A stretch of DNA of 64,000 nucleotides from Ideonella sp. Lineage in GTDB: Bacteria > Pseudomonadota > Gammaproteobacteria > Burkholderiales > Burkholderiaceae_C. The notes below the pieces were generated by a model that saw nothing but the letters and a program-made list of their open reading frames with translations, made no database searches and was not told where the DNA came from. The stretch lies in NCBI GenBank assembly GCA_016721465.1, contig JADKIA010000004.1, positions 62,001 to 126,000 on the forward strand, read 5' to 3'. Shown here in pieces: positions 49,892-59,831 of this stretch (position 1 is the stretch's first letter; each line of letters starts with the position of its first letter). The position numbers were made by a program, and so were the translations under genes.

Positions 49892-52786
49892 ATGCTCCAG
49901 CCCGCCCGTCCGCCGCTCGCCGAACTCGAGAACGCCAACGAGTTCCTGCCCCGCCACCTTGGCCCCAACGCTGCCGATGAGCAACACATGCTCGGCACCA
50001 TCGGCGCGGCCTCGCGGCGGGCCTTGATCGAGGCCATCGTGCCCGCGGGCATTCGCCGCTCGGCGCCGATGGCCTTGCCGTCCGCGGCGAGCGAAGCACA
50101 GGCCCTGGCGCAGTTGAAGGCCATCGCGGCGAAGAACCGCCTGCTGCGCAGCCACCTCGGCCAGGGTTACCACGGCACGCACACGCCCGGCGTCATCCTG
50201 CGCAACGTCCTCGAGAACCCGGCCTGGTACACGGCCTACACGCCGTATCAAGCCGAGATCTCGCAGGGCCGGATGGAGGCGCTGGTGAACTTCCAGACCA
50301 TGGTCTGCGACCTCACCGGCATGGCGATCGCCAATGCCTCGATGCTGGACGAAGCCACGGCGGCGGCCGAGGCCATGACGCTGGCCAAGCGCAGCGTGAA
50401 GTCGAAGTCGGACAACATCATCGTTGCAGGCGACTGCCATCCGCAAACGATCGAGGTGATCCGTACGCGCGCCGCATCGCTGGGCATCCAGGTGCTGGTG
50501 GGCATGGCGCCGCAGTTGATGCAGGAGCACGACTACTTCGCCGTGATCGCGCAATACCCCGCCACCAGCGGCATGGTCCACGACCTGCGGCCGCATGTGG
50601 AGCAGGCGCATGCGAAGCAGGCTGCGTTCATCGTCGCGGCCGATCTGCTGGCGCTGACGCTGCTGGTGCCACCGGGTGAATTCGACGCCGACATCGTCGT
50701 CGGCTCGACGCAGCGCTTCGGCATGCCCATGGGGGCTGGCGGCCCGCATGCGGCCTACATGGCCACGCGCGACGGGTACAAGCGCTCGATGCCCGGCCGG
50801 CTGGTCGGGGTCAGTGTCGATGCGCACGGCAAGAGCGCCTACCGTCTGGCGCTGCAGACGCGCGAACAGCACATCCGCCGCGAGAAGGCCACCTCGAACA
50901 TCTGCACGGCGCAGGTGCTGCCGGCGGTGGTGGCCAGCATGTACGCGGTCTACCATGGTCCCGTTGGCCTGAAGCGCATTGCGCAACGCGTGGCCGCCTT
51001 TACCGCAATCCTGGCGCAGGGTCTGGTGATACTGGGCCGCAAGCCCTTCGCGCTGAATGCGTTCGACACGCTCACCATCGACACCGGCGCCGAGACCGAC
51101 GGCATCATCGCCAAGGCCCGTCAGGGTGGCGCCAATCTGCGCCGCGTCTCGCCTCAACACGTGGGCGTGACGCTGGACGAGACCACCACCCGGGGCGACG
51201 TGATCGCGTTGTGGTCGTGGTTTGCCACCGAGGGCCAGGCCCTGCCGGACCTGACGCAGCACGAGGCCGGTGTCGAGCCGCTGATTCCCGCCGCGTTGCG
51301 CCGCAAGAGCGAGTTCCTCACCCACCCGGTGTTCAACCGTTACCACAGCGAGACCGAGATGCTGCGCTACATCCGCAGCCTGTCGGACAAAGACCTGGCG
51401 CTGGACCGCAGCATGATCCCGCTGGGTTCGTGCACGATGAAGCTCAATGCCACCAGCGAGATGATCCCCATCACCTGGCCCGAGTTCGCCAATGTCCACC
51501 CCTATGCACCGGCCGAGCAGTTGGCGGGTTATCGTGAGCTCAACGATCAGCTCTGTGCCTGGTTGGCTCAGGCCACGGGCTATGCCGGCGTCAGCCTGCA
51601 ACCCAATGCCGGCTCGCAAGGTGAATACGCCGGTTTGCTGGCCATCCGTGCCTGGCATGCCTCGCGCGGCGAGGGTCACCGCGACATCTGCCTGATCCCG
51701 GAGTCCGCCCATGGCACCAACCCGGCCAGTGCGCAGATGGCCGGGTTGCAGGTGCAGGTGGTCAAGTGCGACGCGCAAGGCAGCGTCGATCTGGCCGATC
51801 TGGAAGCCAAGTGCCAGCAGTACGCGCAGCGTCTGGCGGCCGTGATGATCACTTACCCGTCCACCTACGGCGTGTTCGAGGCCGGCGTGAAGTCGCTTTG
51901 CGCGATCGTGCACCAGCACGGCGGCCGCGTGTATGTGGACGGCGCCAACATGAACGCGCTGGTGGGCGTGGCCGCGCCGGGTGAGTTCGGCGGCGACGTG
52001 AGCCACCTCAACCTGCACAAGACCTTCTGCATCCCTCACGGCGGTGGAGGCCCGGGCGTGGGTCCGGTGTGCGTGGTGGCCGATCTGGTGCCTTTCCTGC
52101 CGGCCTCACCCGGTGCCGGTGGCCAGGCCCCGGTGGGGCCGGTGTCGGCTGCGCCGCTGGGCAACGCCGCAGTGTTGCCCATCAGCTGGATGTATGTGCG
52201 CATGATGGGCGCCGATGGCCTGCAAGCCGCCACCGAGACGGCCATCCTCTCGGCCAACTACATCGCCGCACGGCTGGCGCCGCACTTCCACATCCACTTC
52301 AGCGGCAAAGTGGCCGGAGTGGCCGGTGGTGGTGTGGCCCACGAGTGCATCCTCGATCTGCGTCCGCTCAAGGACAGCTCCGGCATCAGCGCCGAGGACG
52401 TGGCCAAGCGCCTCATCGACTACGGCTTCCATGCGCCCACGCTCAGCTTCCCGGTGCCCGGCACGCTGATGGTCGAGCCCACCGAAAGCGAGCCGCTGGT
52501 GGAGCTCGACCGTTTCTGCGACGCGATGATCGCGATCCGCGACGAGATCCGCCGCGTCGAGTCCGGCGCCTGGCCTCGCGACGACAACCCGCTGGTCAAC
52601 GCCCCGCACACGGTCGAAGCCCTGCTGCACGCCGAATGGGCTCACCCCTATTCACGCGAAGAGGCCGCCTATCCCCTGCCCAGCCTGCGCCGGGCCAAGT
52701 ACTGGTCGCCGGTGGGCCGGGTAGACAACGTCTGGGGTGACCGGAACCTGTTCTGCAGCTGCGTGCCGATCGGTGAACTGGCCTGA
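49892..52786 (+). CDS. gcvP: glycine dehydrogenase (decarboxylating), P protein
   Basis: GcvP, 964 residues, decarboxylates glycine with PLP and loads the residue onto GcvH. The full-length single-chain form: N-half with RHLGPNAADEQHMLGTIG and MIPLGSCTMKLNA-type half repeats, and the PLP Lys in SHLNLHKTFCIPHGGGGPGVGP. It follows gcvH by 29 bases. Confidence 0.96.
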   Translation: MLQPARPPLAELENANEFLPRHLGPNAADEQHMLGTIGAASRRALIEAIVPAGIRRSAPMALPSAASEAQALAQLKAIAAKNRLLRSHLGQGYHGTHTPGVILRNVLENPAWYTAYTPYQAEISQGRMEALVNFQTMVCDLTGMAIANASMLDEATAAAEAMTLAKRSVKSKSDNIIVAGDCHPQTIEVIRTRAASLGIQVLVGMAPQLMQEHDYFAVIAQYPATSGMVHDLRPHVEQAHAKQAAFIVAADLLALTLLVPPGEFDADIVVGSTQRFGMPMGAGGPHAAYMATRDGYKRSMPGRLVGVSVDAHGKSAYRLALQTREQHIRREKATSNICTAQVLPAVVASMYAVYHGPVGLKRIAQRVAAFTAILAQGLVILGRKPFALNAFDTLTIDTGAETDGIIAKARQGGANLRRVSPQHVGVTLDETTTRGDVIALWSWFATEGQALPDLTQHEAGVEPLIPAALRRKSEFLTHPVFNRYHSETEMLRYIRSLSDKDLALDRSMIPLGSCTMKLNATSEMIPITWPEFANVHPYAPAEQLAGYRELNDQLCAWLAQATGYAGVSLQPNAGSQGEYAGLLAIRAWHASRGEGHRDICLIPESAHGTNPASAQMAGLQVQVVKCDAQGSVDLADLEAKCQQYAQRLAAVMITYPSTYGVFEAGVKSLCAIVHQHGGRVYVDGANMNALVGVAAPGEFGGDVSHLNLHKTFCIPHGGGGPGVGPVCVVADLVPFLPASPGAGGQAPVGPVSAAPLGNAAVLPISWMYVRMMGADGLQAATETAILSANYIAARLAPHFHIHFSGKVAGVAGGGVAHECILDLRPLKDSSGISAEDVAKRLIDYGFHAPTLSFPVPGTLMVEPTESEPLVELDRFCDAMIAIRDEIRRVESGAWPRDDNPLVNAPHTVEALLHAEWAHPYSREEAAYPLPSLRRAKYWSPVGRVDNVWGDRNLFCSCVPIGELA

Positions 52787-52866
52787 AGGCCGGTCTGCGC
52801 AGTCTCGCCCGCCCCGGCACGATGCCGGCACGGGCCTTCCCGGTTGGCTAACGCGAGCAGTGCCCC

Positions 52867-54258
52867 ATGGCCGTTTCTGCATTTGACCTGTTCAAGATCG
52901 GCATCGGACCGAGCAGCTCGCACACCGTGGGGCCGATGCGTGCAGCTCGTCTGTTCACTTCGCGGCTCGCTCATGACGGGTTGCTGGGCCGCGTGGCGCG
53001 ACTGCAGGTGGCGCTGTACGGCTCGCTCGGCGCCACCGGCAAGGGCCACGGCAGCGACAAGGCCGTGATCCTGGGGCTGCTGGGCCACGAGCCCGATGCG
53101 GTGCCGGTGGACCAGATCCCTGAGCTGTTGGCCAACGTGAAGCGCGACCAGTGCCTGTCGCTGCCCGACGGCACGCGCCTGCGCTTTGACGAAACCAGCG
53201 ATCTGCTCTTTCACCGACGCGAGACCCTGCCCTTCCACGCCAACGGCATGCGCTTCCTGGCATTCGATGCCGCCGGGTTGGAACTTGCCAACCGTGTCTA
53301 CTACTCGGTGGGCGGCGGTTTCGTCGTCAGTGAGGAAGTGGCGGCCGACGGCTCTCGCCAGAAGGCCATCGCGCCGGACACCGCCGTGCTGCCGCACCCG
53401 TTTCACAGCGGACAGGATCTGCTGGACATCACCGAGGCGCAGCACATTGGCATTGCCGAGCTGATGCGACGCAACGAACGCCACTGGCGCAGCGATGCAC
53501 AAATCGATGCGGGCCTGCTGCGCATCTGGCAAACCATGCAGGACTGCGTGAAGCGCGGTTGTGCGACGCAAGGCCTGCTGCCCGGTGGCTTCAAGGTGAA
53601 GCGGCGCGCGCCCGACCTGCATGCGGCCTTGACCAGCAACCCCGAGGCCGCCCTGCGCGACCCGCTGCAGGTGCTGGACTGGGTGAACCTCTACGCACTG
53701 GCCGTGAACGAGGAGAACGCCGCCGGCGGCCGGGTCGTGACGGCCCCCACCAATGGCGCGGCGGGCATCGTGCCGGCGGTCCTGCACTACTACGCCCGCT
53801 TCGTGCACGGCGCCACCGACGCCGGAGTGATCGACTTCCTGCTCACCGCAGCGGCCATCGGCATCCTCTACAAGGAGAATGCTTCCATCTCGGGGGCCGA
53901 GGTGGGCTGCCAAGGCGAGGTGGGCGTGGCCTGCTCCATGGCCGCGGGCGCCTTGTGCGCAGTGATGGGTGGCACGCCGGCGCAGGTGGAGAACGCGGCC
54001 GAAATCGGCATGGAGCACCACCTGGGCCTGACCTGCGACCCCGTGGGCGGCCTGGTGCAGATCCCCTGCATCGAGCGCAATGCCATCGCCTCGGTGAAAG
54101 CCATCAACGCCGCGCGCATGGCCTTGCGCGGCGACGGCACGCACTTCGTGAGCCTCGACCAGGTGATCAAGACCATGCGCGAGACCGGCGCCGACATGAT
54201 GACCAAGTACAAGGAAACTGCCCGCGGCGGGCTGGCGGTGAACATCGTCGAGTGCTGA
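52867..54258 (+). CDS. sdaA: L-serine ammonia-lyase (iron-sulfur)
   Basis: SdaA, 463 residues, single-chain Fe-S L-serine dehydratase, deaminates serine to pyruvate. The small beta domain starts SAFDLFKIGIGPSSSHTVGPMRAA; the alpha domain has APTNGAAGIVPAVLHYY and Cys residues EVGCQGEVGVACSMAAGAL plus GLTCDPVGGLVQIPCIERN for the 4Fe-4S cluster. Placed after gcvP it completes glycine to serine to pyruvate catabolism, with serine made by a glycine hydroxymethyltransferase encoded elsewhere. Confidence 0.95.
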   Translation: MAVSAFDLFKIGIGPSSSHTVGPMRAARLFTSRLAHDGLLGRVARLQVALYGSLGATGKGHGSDKAVILGLLGHEPDAVPVDQIPELLANVKRDQCLSLPDGTRLRFDETSDLLFHRRETLPFHANGMRFLAFDAAGLELANRVYYSVGGGFVVSEEVAADGSRQKAIAPDTAVLPHPFHSGQDLLDITEAQHIGIAELMRRNERHWRSDAQIDAGLLRIWQTMQDCVKRGCATQGLLPGGFKVKRRAPDLHAALTSNPEAALRDPLQVLDWVNLYALAVNEENAAGGRVVTAPTNGAAGIVPAVLHYYARFVHGATDAGVIDFLLTAAAIGILYKENASISGAEVGCQGEVGVACSMAAGALCAVMGGTPAQVENAAEIGMEHHLGLTCDPVGGLVQIPCIERNAIASVKAINAARMALRGDGTHFVSLDQVIKTMRETGADMMTKYKETARGGLAVNIVEC

Positions 54259-54346
54259 TGCACAAACGGCGATGCCTGGGCATCGTTCCGTTCAGCCGCC
54301 GATGCTCCACCGTGCACAGCTTGCCGAACCTGGCCGTTGCTGCCGC

Positions 54347-55060
54347 TCAGTCCGGCTTGGGCAGGTGGCGGGCGATCCAACCAGGCACATGCTCCATGCG
54401 CCATTGCCACCAACGTGGCACGCTGGGTGTGGCGGCGCGTTGCACGTAGTACGGCACCATCGGGCAGAACCAGTCCCACAGGCGGCGCAGTTCGGCCTCT
54501 GGGTGATCATGCAAGTCCACGCGCAGATCGACCAAGGGGAACGGCAGGTCGCCATAGACCATCAGTGCCGACGAGTTCTGGCCCTCCGGTTGACCGCCTG
54601 CATCGCGCCCGGCTTCGATCGCGCGCACGAGTCGCTCGGCGAGTTGCTCATTCGCCGAGTGTTCGAAAGCGCTGGCCATTGCCTTCAGCACGCCTTCTCC
54701 CGCCAGCACGTTGCCTGCGACGGAGAAGCCATCACCGGTGACGTGCCCCGCCCACGCGGCGTTCTTTTCGCCGGTAAAGGCGTGGGCCCGGCCGTAGACG
54801 TCCACCACATGGATTTGCCGGGACTGGGGAAAGGGGTCGGACGCCAGCAGTTCGGCGACGATCTTCTCCGCCGAGAGGGCGGACTCCATCAACCGCCGCG
54901 CCATCGGCAGCAGGTGCGGATTGGCCACCGCCTGCATCGAGGCCGCACCGCGCTGCGGCACGACCACGGGGCAGCGCACCCCCACATTGGGCGAATAGGT
55001 GGCGATGCCCACCCCGTACTGGCCGGTGGTCGGGCAACGCGCGACGATCGAAAAAGTCAT
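54347..55060 (-). CDS. DUF1028 family protein
   Basis: A 237-residue DUF1028 protein, a family related in fold to Ntn hydrolases and often misnamed FimA. The N terminus MTFSIVARCPTTGQYGVGIATYSPNVGVRCPVV has a processed-type Thr2. Conserved AWAGHVTGDGFSVAGNVLAGEGVL lies in the middle. ATG 55060 follows GGAG. It begins four bases after the TctC-like gene, so they are co-transcribed; function is not established. Confidence 0.88.
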   Translation of the reverse strand: MTFSIVARCPTTGQYGVGIATYSPNVGVRCPVVVPQRGAASMQAVANPHLLPMARRLMESALSAEKIVAELLASDPFPQSRQIHVVDVYGRAHAFTGEKNAAWAGHVTGDGFSVAGNVLAGEGVLKAMASAFEHSANEQLAERLVRAIEAGRDAGGQPEGQNSSALMVYGDLPFPLVDLRVDLHDHPEAELRRLWDWFCPMVPYYVQRAATPSVPRWWQWRMEHVPGWIARHLPKPD

Positions 55061-55064
55061 GAGA

Positions 55065-56051
55065 TCACTCCGCTCGAATGCCGGACTCGGCCGCCATCCG
55101 CTTGTAGTTGTCGTACTCCTGCATGGTCAGCTTGCCCAGCGCCTCTGGCGTGCCGGGTCGGATGATGGAGCCCGTTGCCTCGATGCGCCGTTTCACCTCG
55201 GGGTTGGCCAGGATTTTCAGCAGCTCTGTGGACAGCCGCTGGATCACCGGCCGCGGCGTGCCGGCGGGCGCGTACAGGGCGTTCCAGGACGTGAAGTTCA
55301 ATCCGGTCAGCCCTTGCTCATCCAGTGTGGGGATGTCGGGCGCAATGGACGCACGCGCCGGCGAGGTGATGCCGAAGATCTTCAACTTGCCTTCCTTGGC
55401 CAGTGGCAGCTGGGTGGGCAGCGTGCCGAAATAGATCTGTACGCGGTTGGCCAACAAGTCCGTGTTGACCTGGGGGGCACCGCGGTAGGGGATGTCGGCC
55501 ATCGAGGTGCCCGTCAAGCGCGCAAGGCTCAGGCAGGCAAACTGGTTGCTCGAGCCGTTGCCATGGTGCCCGCAACTGAGCTTGCCGGAATTGGCCTTGA
55601 GGTAGGCAAGCAAGTCGCCGGCCGTGCTGCCGGGTATGGAAGGGTGGCCGGACAGGACGATGGGCAGCTCTGCGACGTAGCCGATGGGCTCGAAGTCCCT
55701 GGGTCCATAGGTCACGCTCTTGTTCAGTGCTGGCGTGATGGCCGTCGGGGCACTGCCACCCATGATCAGCGTGTAGCCGTCGGCCGGCGCCTTGGCCACC
55801 GAGGCATGCGCGATGCCACCGCTGGCGCCGGTGCGGTTTTCGATCACCACCGATTGGCCGAGCGCCTTGGCCAGCTCTTCGCCGACGACACGGCACAGCA
55901 GATCGGTGATGCCGCCAGCCGAATAGGGCGACACGATGGTCAGCGACTTGGTGGGCCAGGCATCGGCGGCACAGGCAGCCCATGGCATTGCGAGGCACAC
56001 GGCCATGGCCATGATCCACTGCGGGCGGATCCTGAAGGGCAAGGTTGGCAT
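55065..56051 (-). CDS. Bug/TctC-type tripartite tricarboxylate transporter binding protein
   Basis: A 328-residue Bug-family periplasmic solute receptor, very expanded in Burkholderiales. The signal peptide (1-27, ending CAADA) is followed by WPTKSLTIVSPYSAGGITDLLCR, the usual carboxylate-binding start. No TctA/TctB membrane proteins are adjacent. It is the first gene before DUF1028 and divergent from the LacI regulator, which probably controls it. Confidence 0.9.
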   Translation of the reverse strand: MPTLPFRIRPQWIMAMAVCLAMPWAACAADAWPTKSLTIVSPYSAGGITDLLCRVVGEELAKALGQSVVIENRTGASGGIAHASVAKAPADGYTLIMGGSAPTAITPALNKSVTYGPRDFEPIGYVAELPIVLSGHPSIPGSTAGDLLAYLKANSGKLSCGHHGNGSSNQFACLSLARLTGTSMADIPYRGAPQVNTDLLANRVQIYFGTLPTQLPLAKEGKLKIFGITSPARASIAPDIPTLDEQGLTGLNFTSWNALYAPAGTPRPVIQRLSTELLKILANPEVKRRIEATGSIIRPGTPEALGKLTMQEYDNYKRMAAESGIRAE

Positions 56052-56067
56052 GGCCGGCAGCTCGCTG

Positions 56068-56172
56068 AAAATGATTTCATTCAGTCTAGTGACTGTGCTT
56101 CGATCAGTCAAACATCCCTTGCCATCTTGTGCCAATTGCGACTGCCGTGCTCCAATGAAACGTTGTCATTTT
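56068..56172. promoter_or_regulatory. putative LacI-type operators between Bug and LacI genes
   Basis: Two AATGA-N-TCATT dyads: AATGATTTCATT at about 56074-56085 and AATGAAACGTTGTCATT at about 56155-56171, the second with a central CG like LacI-family operators. They sit in the divergent promoter region. Binding is inferred. Confidence 0.5.
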
Positions 56173-56185
56173 CTGAGTCTCCGCC

Positions 56186-57214
56186 GTGCCTGCACTCCCC
56201 AGCGACCTCTGCACGCGACCGTCCGTCGGCGACGTGGCCCGGCTTGCCGGCGTATCACCGGCCACCGTGTCTCGGGCGTTCAATGCCCCGGCACTGCTGG
56301 TGCCCCAGACCCTCGAGCGGGTGCAGCGTGCGGCGAACCAACTCGGTTACCAGCCCTATGGACTTGCCCGTTCGTTGCGGCGGCGCCGATCGATGGTGCT
56401 GGGCATCGTCATGCCCTCGCTGCGTTACGCCTATTTCGCCGGCACCTTGGAGCTGTTGCAGAACATCCTTGCGCGCGAGGGCTACACCTTGCTGGTGAGT
56501 TCGGCCAATCACGACCCGCAGACCGAACTGGACGGCGTGCGCGCCATGATGGCCCAGGGGGTCGATGGCGTCATCCTCTTTGGCCGGCCTTTGCATGACG
56601 AGAGCGCGCTGCTGTTGGCGCGACGAGGCGTGCCGCACTTGCGCTGCTGGGCGGCCATGCCCGACGAGCCGTCCGTGGCCTTCGATCATGGCGCGGCGAT
56701 GGCCGATGTGGTCGGGCACCTGCTGGCCCTGGGACATCAGCGGATGGCGGTCGTCATTCCTTTCGTGGCGCTCGCCGACCGATTCCGTGGGCGCCTGACG
56801 GCCATTCGCGAAACACTGGCCAGCCACGGCCTGGCCTTGCCGCCCAAGGCCGTCATCGACGATGGGGGCCTCGATGCGCCAGCGGGGCGGGCCGCGTTCA
56901 GAACCTTGCAGGACAGGGGCGTGCGCGCCACCGCGGTCATCTGCAGCAACGACCTCATTGCGGCTGGCGTGATCCTCGAATGTCGCAGTCAAGGACTGAA
57001 GGTCCCGGAGGACCTCTCCGTCACCGGATACAACGACTCGGCCCTGGCCGGCGCCTTCGAGCCGGCCATCACTTCGGTCGAAACGCCCGTGGATCTGCAC
57101 GCGCGCGAGGTCGCTCGGGTCATGCTTGCGGCCTTGCGCGACGGACAGCCCTTCCCGTTGGTGCGGCTGCCCACGCAACTGCGGGTGCGCGCCAGCACCG
57201 GTCGCGCACCCTGA
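56186..57214 (+). CDS. LacI-family transcriptional regulator
   Basis: A 342-residue LacI/GalR regulator. The N-terminal DNA-binding domain SVGDVARLAGVSPATVSRAFN...RVQRAANQLGYQPYGLARSL is followed by a periplasmic-binding-like sensing domain (LGIVMPSLRYAYFAGTLEL, ALADRFRGRL, NDLIAAGVILECRSQGLKVPEDLSV). The GTG start gives 11 residues before the helix-turn-helix. It probably represses the Bug/DUF1028 operon. Confidence 0.92.
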   Translation: MPALPSDLCTRPSVGDVARLAGVSPATVSRAFNAPALLVPQTLERVQRAANQLGYQPYGLARSLRRRRSMVLGIVMPSLRYAYFAGTLELLQNILAREGYTLLVSSANHDPQTELDGVRAMMAQGVDGVILFGRPLHDESALLLARRGVPHLRCWAAMPDEPSVAFDHGAAMADVVGHLLALGHQRMAVVIPFVALADRFRGRLTAIRETLASHGLALPPKAVIDDGGLDAPAGRAAFRTLQDRGVRATAVICSNDLIAAGVILECRSQGLKVPEDLSVTGYNDSALAGAFEPAITSVETPVDLHAREVARVMLAALRDGQPFPLVRLPTQLRVRASTGRAP

Positions 57215-57452
57215 CGCAAGCGCCTCGCGCGATGGCGCAGACCGCGATTCGCGGGCAGTCTGCGCGGCACGACCAGCCAGGCGCGTCGGCGGTTGCCTGA
57301 TCCTTCCGGCGCAAGCGCCGCCGTTGTTCGCGAACTGAACCGCCTGCAGGGTGTTGTTCGCGGGATTGCAGCCGCGACCGCCGCCGCACGATACGGTTGC
57401 AGCCTTTTGTGTTGTCTGGCCGCGCCGATTCCTTGTTTCTGGAGCGTCGTAC

Positions 57453-59804
57453 ATGGCCCGCATCAACCTGCTTCCCCTTGCGCCTGGCATGGCCTTGATG
57501 AGGCGCCTTCGCATGCCCGCCAAGATGGGCCTGCTGGCCGCCTTGCTGCTCATTCCGCTCGGCGTGCTGATGTTCAGCACCTACCGTGGGGCGACCGAAG
57601 ACATCGACAGCACCCGACGTGAACTCTCCGGTGCCGAGCGCACTGGCCAGTTGCTGGAACTGGTGATCCGCACCCAGACGCACCGCGACATCACCCACCG
57701 AGCGTTGTCGGGCGATGAAGCGGCCAAGGCGCGGCGCGCGGAGGTGGCGGCTGCACTCAAGCAGGCCGTGGCGGCCGTGGATGCCGCCGAGGGCAGCACC
57801 CCGGCGCCGACCTGGGCCGAGTTGAAGACGACGCTGGGCAAACTGGCAGAAGGGCGCGGGCCGACCCAGCGCAACGAGCTCTTTGCCCTGCACACCGACG
57901 CGGTGGAAAAGCTGCGCAATCGGATGTTCTGGATCGCGGAGGACTCGCGCCTGCTGCTCGATCCCGAGGCCGACACCTACTTCTTGATGGACCTGGTGGT
58001 GGAGCGCGCCGTGCCTTGGCTCGAATCACTGGGCCAGGTGCGCGGCCACGGGGCGGCATTGCTGGCGCGTGGCGACGCAAGCAGCGCCGAGCGCACGCTG
58101 GTGCTGAACCATGCCGACCGCGTTCAACAGCAGCTCACCGAAGTGGACCGGCGAATTGAAGCCCTGCAGCGTGCCGGGGTGAAACCCCCGGAAGCCTGGG
58201 TCGCCACGCGCCAGGCCTCGCTGAACCTCATGAACAAGGCGCGCGAGGTGTTTGGTGCCGAGGCCATCGCCGGCGACGCCGCGCCCTTCTACGACCAGGC
58301 CTCCGCCGCGATCACCGCTGCGCAAACGGTCGAGGCGCGGCTGATGGCCACGCTGGTGGACCGCTTGAGTGCCCGGCTGCAACAGCACCGGCGGGCGATG
58401 GCCTTGCACATCGGGGTCACCGTGGTGGGCCTGTTGCTGGTGCTGTACCTGGGTCTGGCGTTCTATGTGAGTTTCTCCGGCGCCCTGCGCGTCTTGTTGC
58501 GCGGCATGCACGAGGTGGCCGATGGCGATCTGTCGCATCGCATCGAGATCCGCGGTCAAGACGAACTGGTGGAAATCGGCGAGCAGGTGGAACGCATGAA
58601 CGGGCAGCTGTCGGCACTGGTGGCCCAGATCCGCAACAGCGCCGTGCGCGTGGGCATGTCGGGCGAGAAGGTCTCGCTGAGCAGCCAGTCGTTGGCCATT
58701 CGCACGGACGAGCAGTCCGCCCATTTGCGGCAGACCGTGACCACCGTGCACGACCTCAGCACCGCGGTGGCCGCCAACGCCGAACAGGCCGGCGCGCTGG
58801 ACCAGTTGACCCAGCGCCTGCGCAGCGAGGCCGAGGCAGGCGGGCAGGCCATGCGCCAGTCGATGGAATCGATGGGCAGCCTGGAATCGGGCTCGAAGCG
58901 TGTGGCCGAGATCATCGGCGTGATCGACAGCATCGCCTTCCAGACCAACATCCTCGCGCTCAATGCGGCGGTCGAGGCGGCGCGCGCGGGCGACGCCGGC
59001 CGCGGCTTCGCGGTCGTGGCCGCCGAGGTGCGGATGCTGGCCCAACGCTCATCCGGCGCGGCCGCCGAGATTCGCACCTTGATCGCGCAGAGCAGCGGGC
59101 AGGTGGCGCACTCGGTGGAACGCACACGCCATGTCAGCCAGGCGCTGGACGCGCTGGTGGACGGTGTACGCAAGGTCTCGGGCTCGTTGCAATCCATTGC
59201 GGCCGCCAGTGCGCAGCAAAGTGCAGGGCTGGCCCAGGTTTCGCAGGCGGTGGGCAATCTGGACGAGCTCACGCAGCGCAACGTGACCATGGTCGAGGAG
59301 TCCACGGCCGCAGCCGCTGACCTGGTGGATCGGGCCGCGGCCCTGAGCGGGGCCGTGGCCTCCATCCGGCTTCGCCAAGGCAGCGCGGACGAGGCGCGCG
59401 CATTGGTACTTCGCGCGCTGGCGCAGATCAAGGCCAGGGGCCTGTCCGCCGCCGCGGCTGGCTTCCACTCCCGCGAAGAGGGCTATGTGGACCGGGATCT
59501 GTACATCTTCGTCGTGGACCGCCAGGGCGTCTATCGCGTGCACGGGGCCAAGCCGGCCATGGAAGGCAAGCGGGTGCACGAGGTGCCGGGCATCGACGGC
59601 GATCGGTTTGTGCGTGAAGCCTGGGCCGCGGCCGAAAGCGGCGAAGGCACTGGTGGCTGGGTCGAGTACGACATCGTCAATCCAGAGTCGGGTCTGGTGC
59701 AGCCCAAGGCGTCCTACGTGGTGGCCCTGGACAAGCAGCAGTTCATCGGCTGCGGCGTGTACCGGCACGACCTGGCCACGCCACGCCACGCCACCACGGC
59801 CTGA
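57453..59804 (+). CDS. methyl-accepting chemotaxis protein with C-terminal Cache-like domain
   Basis: A 783-residue chemoreceptor. Membrane segment 1 (MGLLAALLLIPLGVLMFSTY, near 27-47), a periplasmic helical region to about 310, segment 2 (near 315-340), HAMP, then the cytoplasmic hairpin with the signature IDSIAFQTNILALNAAVEAARAGDAGRGFAVVAAEVRMLAQRS (about 486-535). Residues 650-775 form an extra sCache_2-like sensor (YVDRDLYIFVVDRQGVYRVHG, GWVEYDIVNPESG, QQFIGCGVY) placed after the signalling tip, hence in the cytoplasm. ATG 57453 has GGAG upstream. No pentapeptide CheR tether is obvious. Confidence 0.9.
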   Translation: MARINLLPLAPGMALMRRLRMPAKMGLLAALLLIPLGVLMFSTYRGATEDIDSTRRELSGAERTGQLLELVIRTQTHRDITHRALSGDEAAKARRAEVAAALKQAVAAVDAAEGSTPAPTWAELKTTLGKLAEGRGPTQRNELFALHTDAVEKLRNRMFWIAEDSRLLLDPEADTYFLMDLVVERAVPWLESLGQVRGHGAALLARGDASSAERTLVLNHADRVQQQLTEVDRRIEALQRAGVKPPEAWVATRQASLNLMNKAREVFGAEAIAGDAAPFYDQASAAITAAQTVEARLMATLVDRLSARLQQHRRAMALHIGVTVVGLLLVLYLGLAFYVSFSGALRVLLRGMHEVADGDLSHRIEIRGQDELVEIGEQVERMNGQLSALVAQIRNSAVRVGMSGEKVSLSSQSLAIRTDEQSAHLRQTVTTVHDLSTAVAANAEQAGALDQLTQRLRSEAEAGGQAMRQSMESMGSLESGSKRVAEIIGVIDSIAFQTNILALNAAVEAARAGDAGRGFAVVAAEVRMLAQRSSGAAAEIRTLIAQSSGQVAHSVERTRHVSQALDALVDGVRKVSGSLQSIAAASAQQSAGLAQVSQAVGNLDELTQRNVTMVEESTAAAADLVDRAAALSGAVASIRLRQGSADEARALVLRALAQIKARGLSAAAAGFHSREEGYVDRDLYIFVVDRQGVYRVHGAKPAMEGKRVHEVPGIDGDRFVREAWAAAESGEGTGGWVEYDIVNPESGLVQPKASYVVALDKQQFIGCGVYRHDLATPRHATTA

Positions 59805-59831
59805 CCGCGGCAGCGGTGTGCGCGACTGCGG

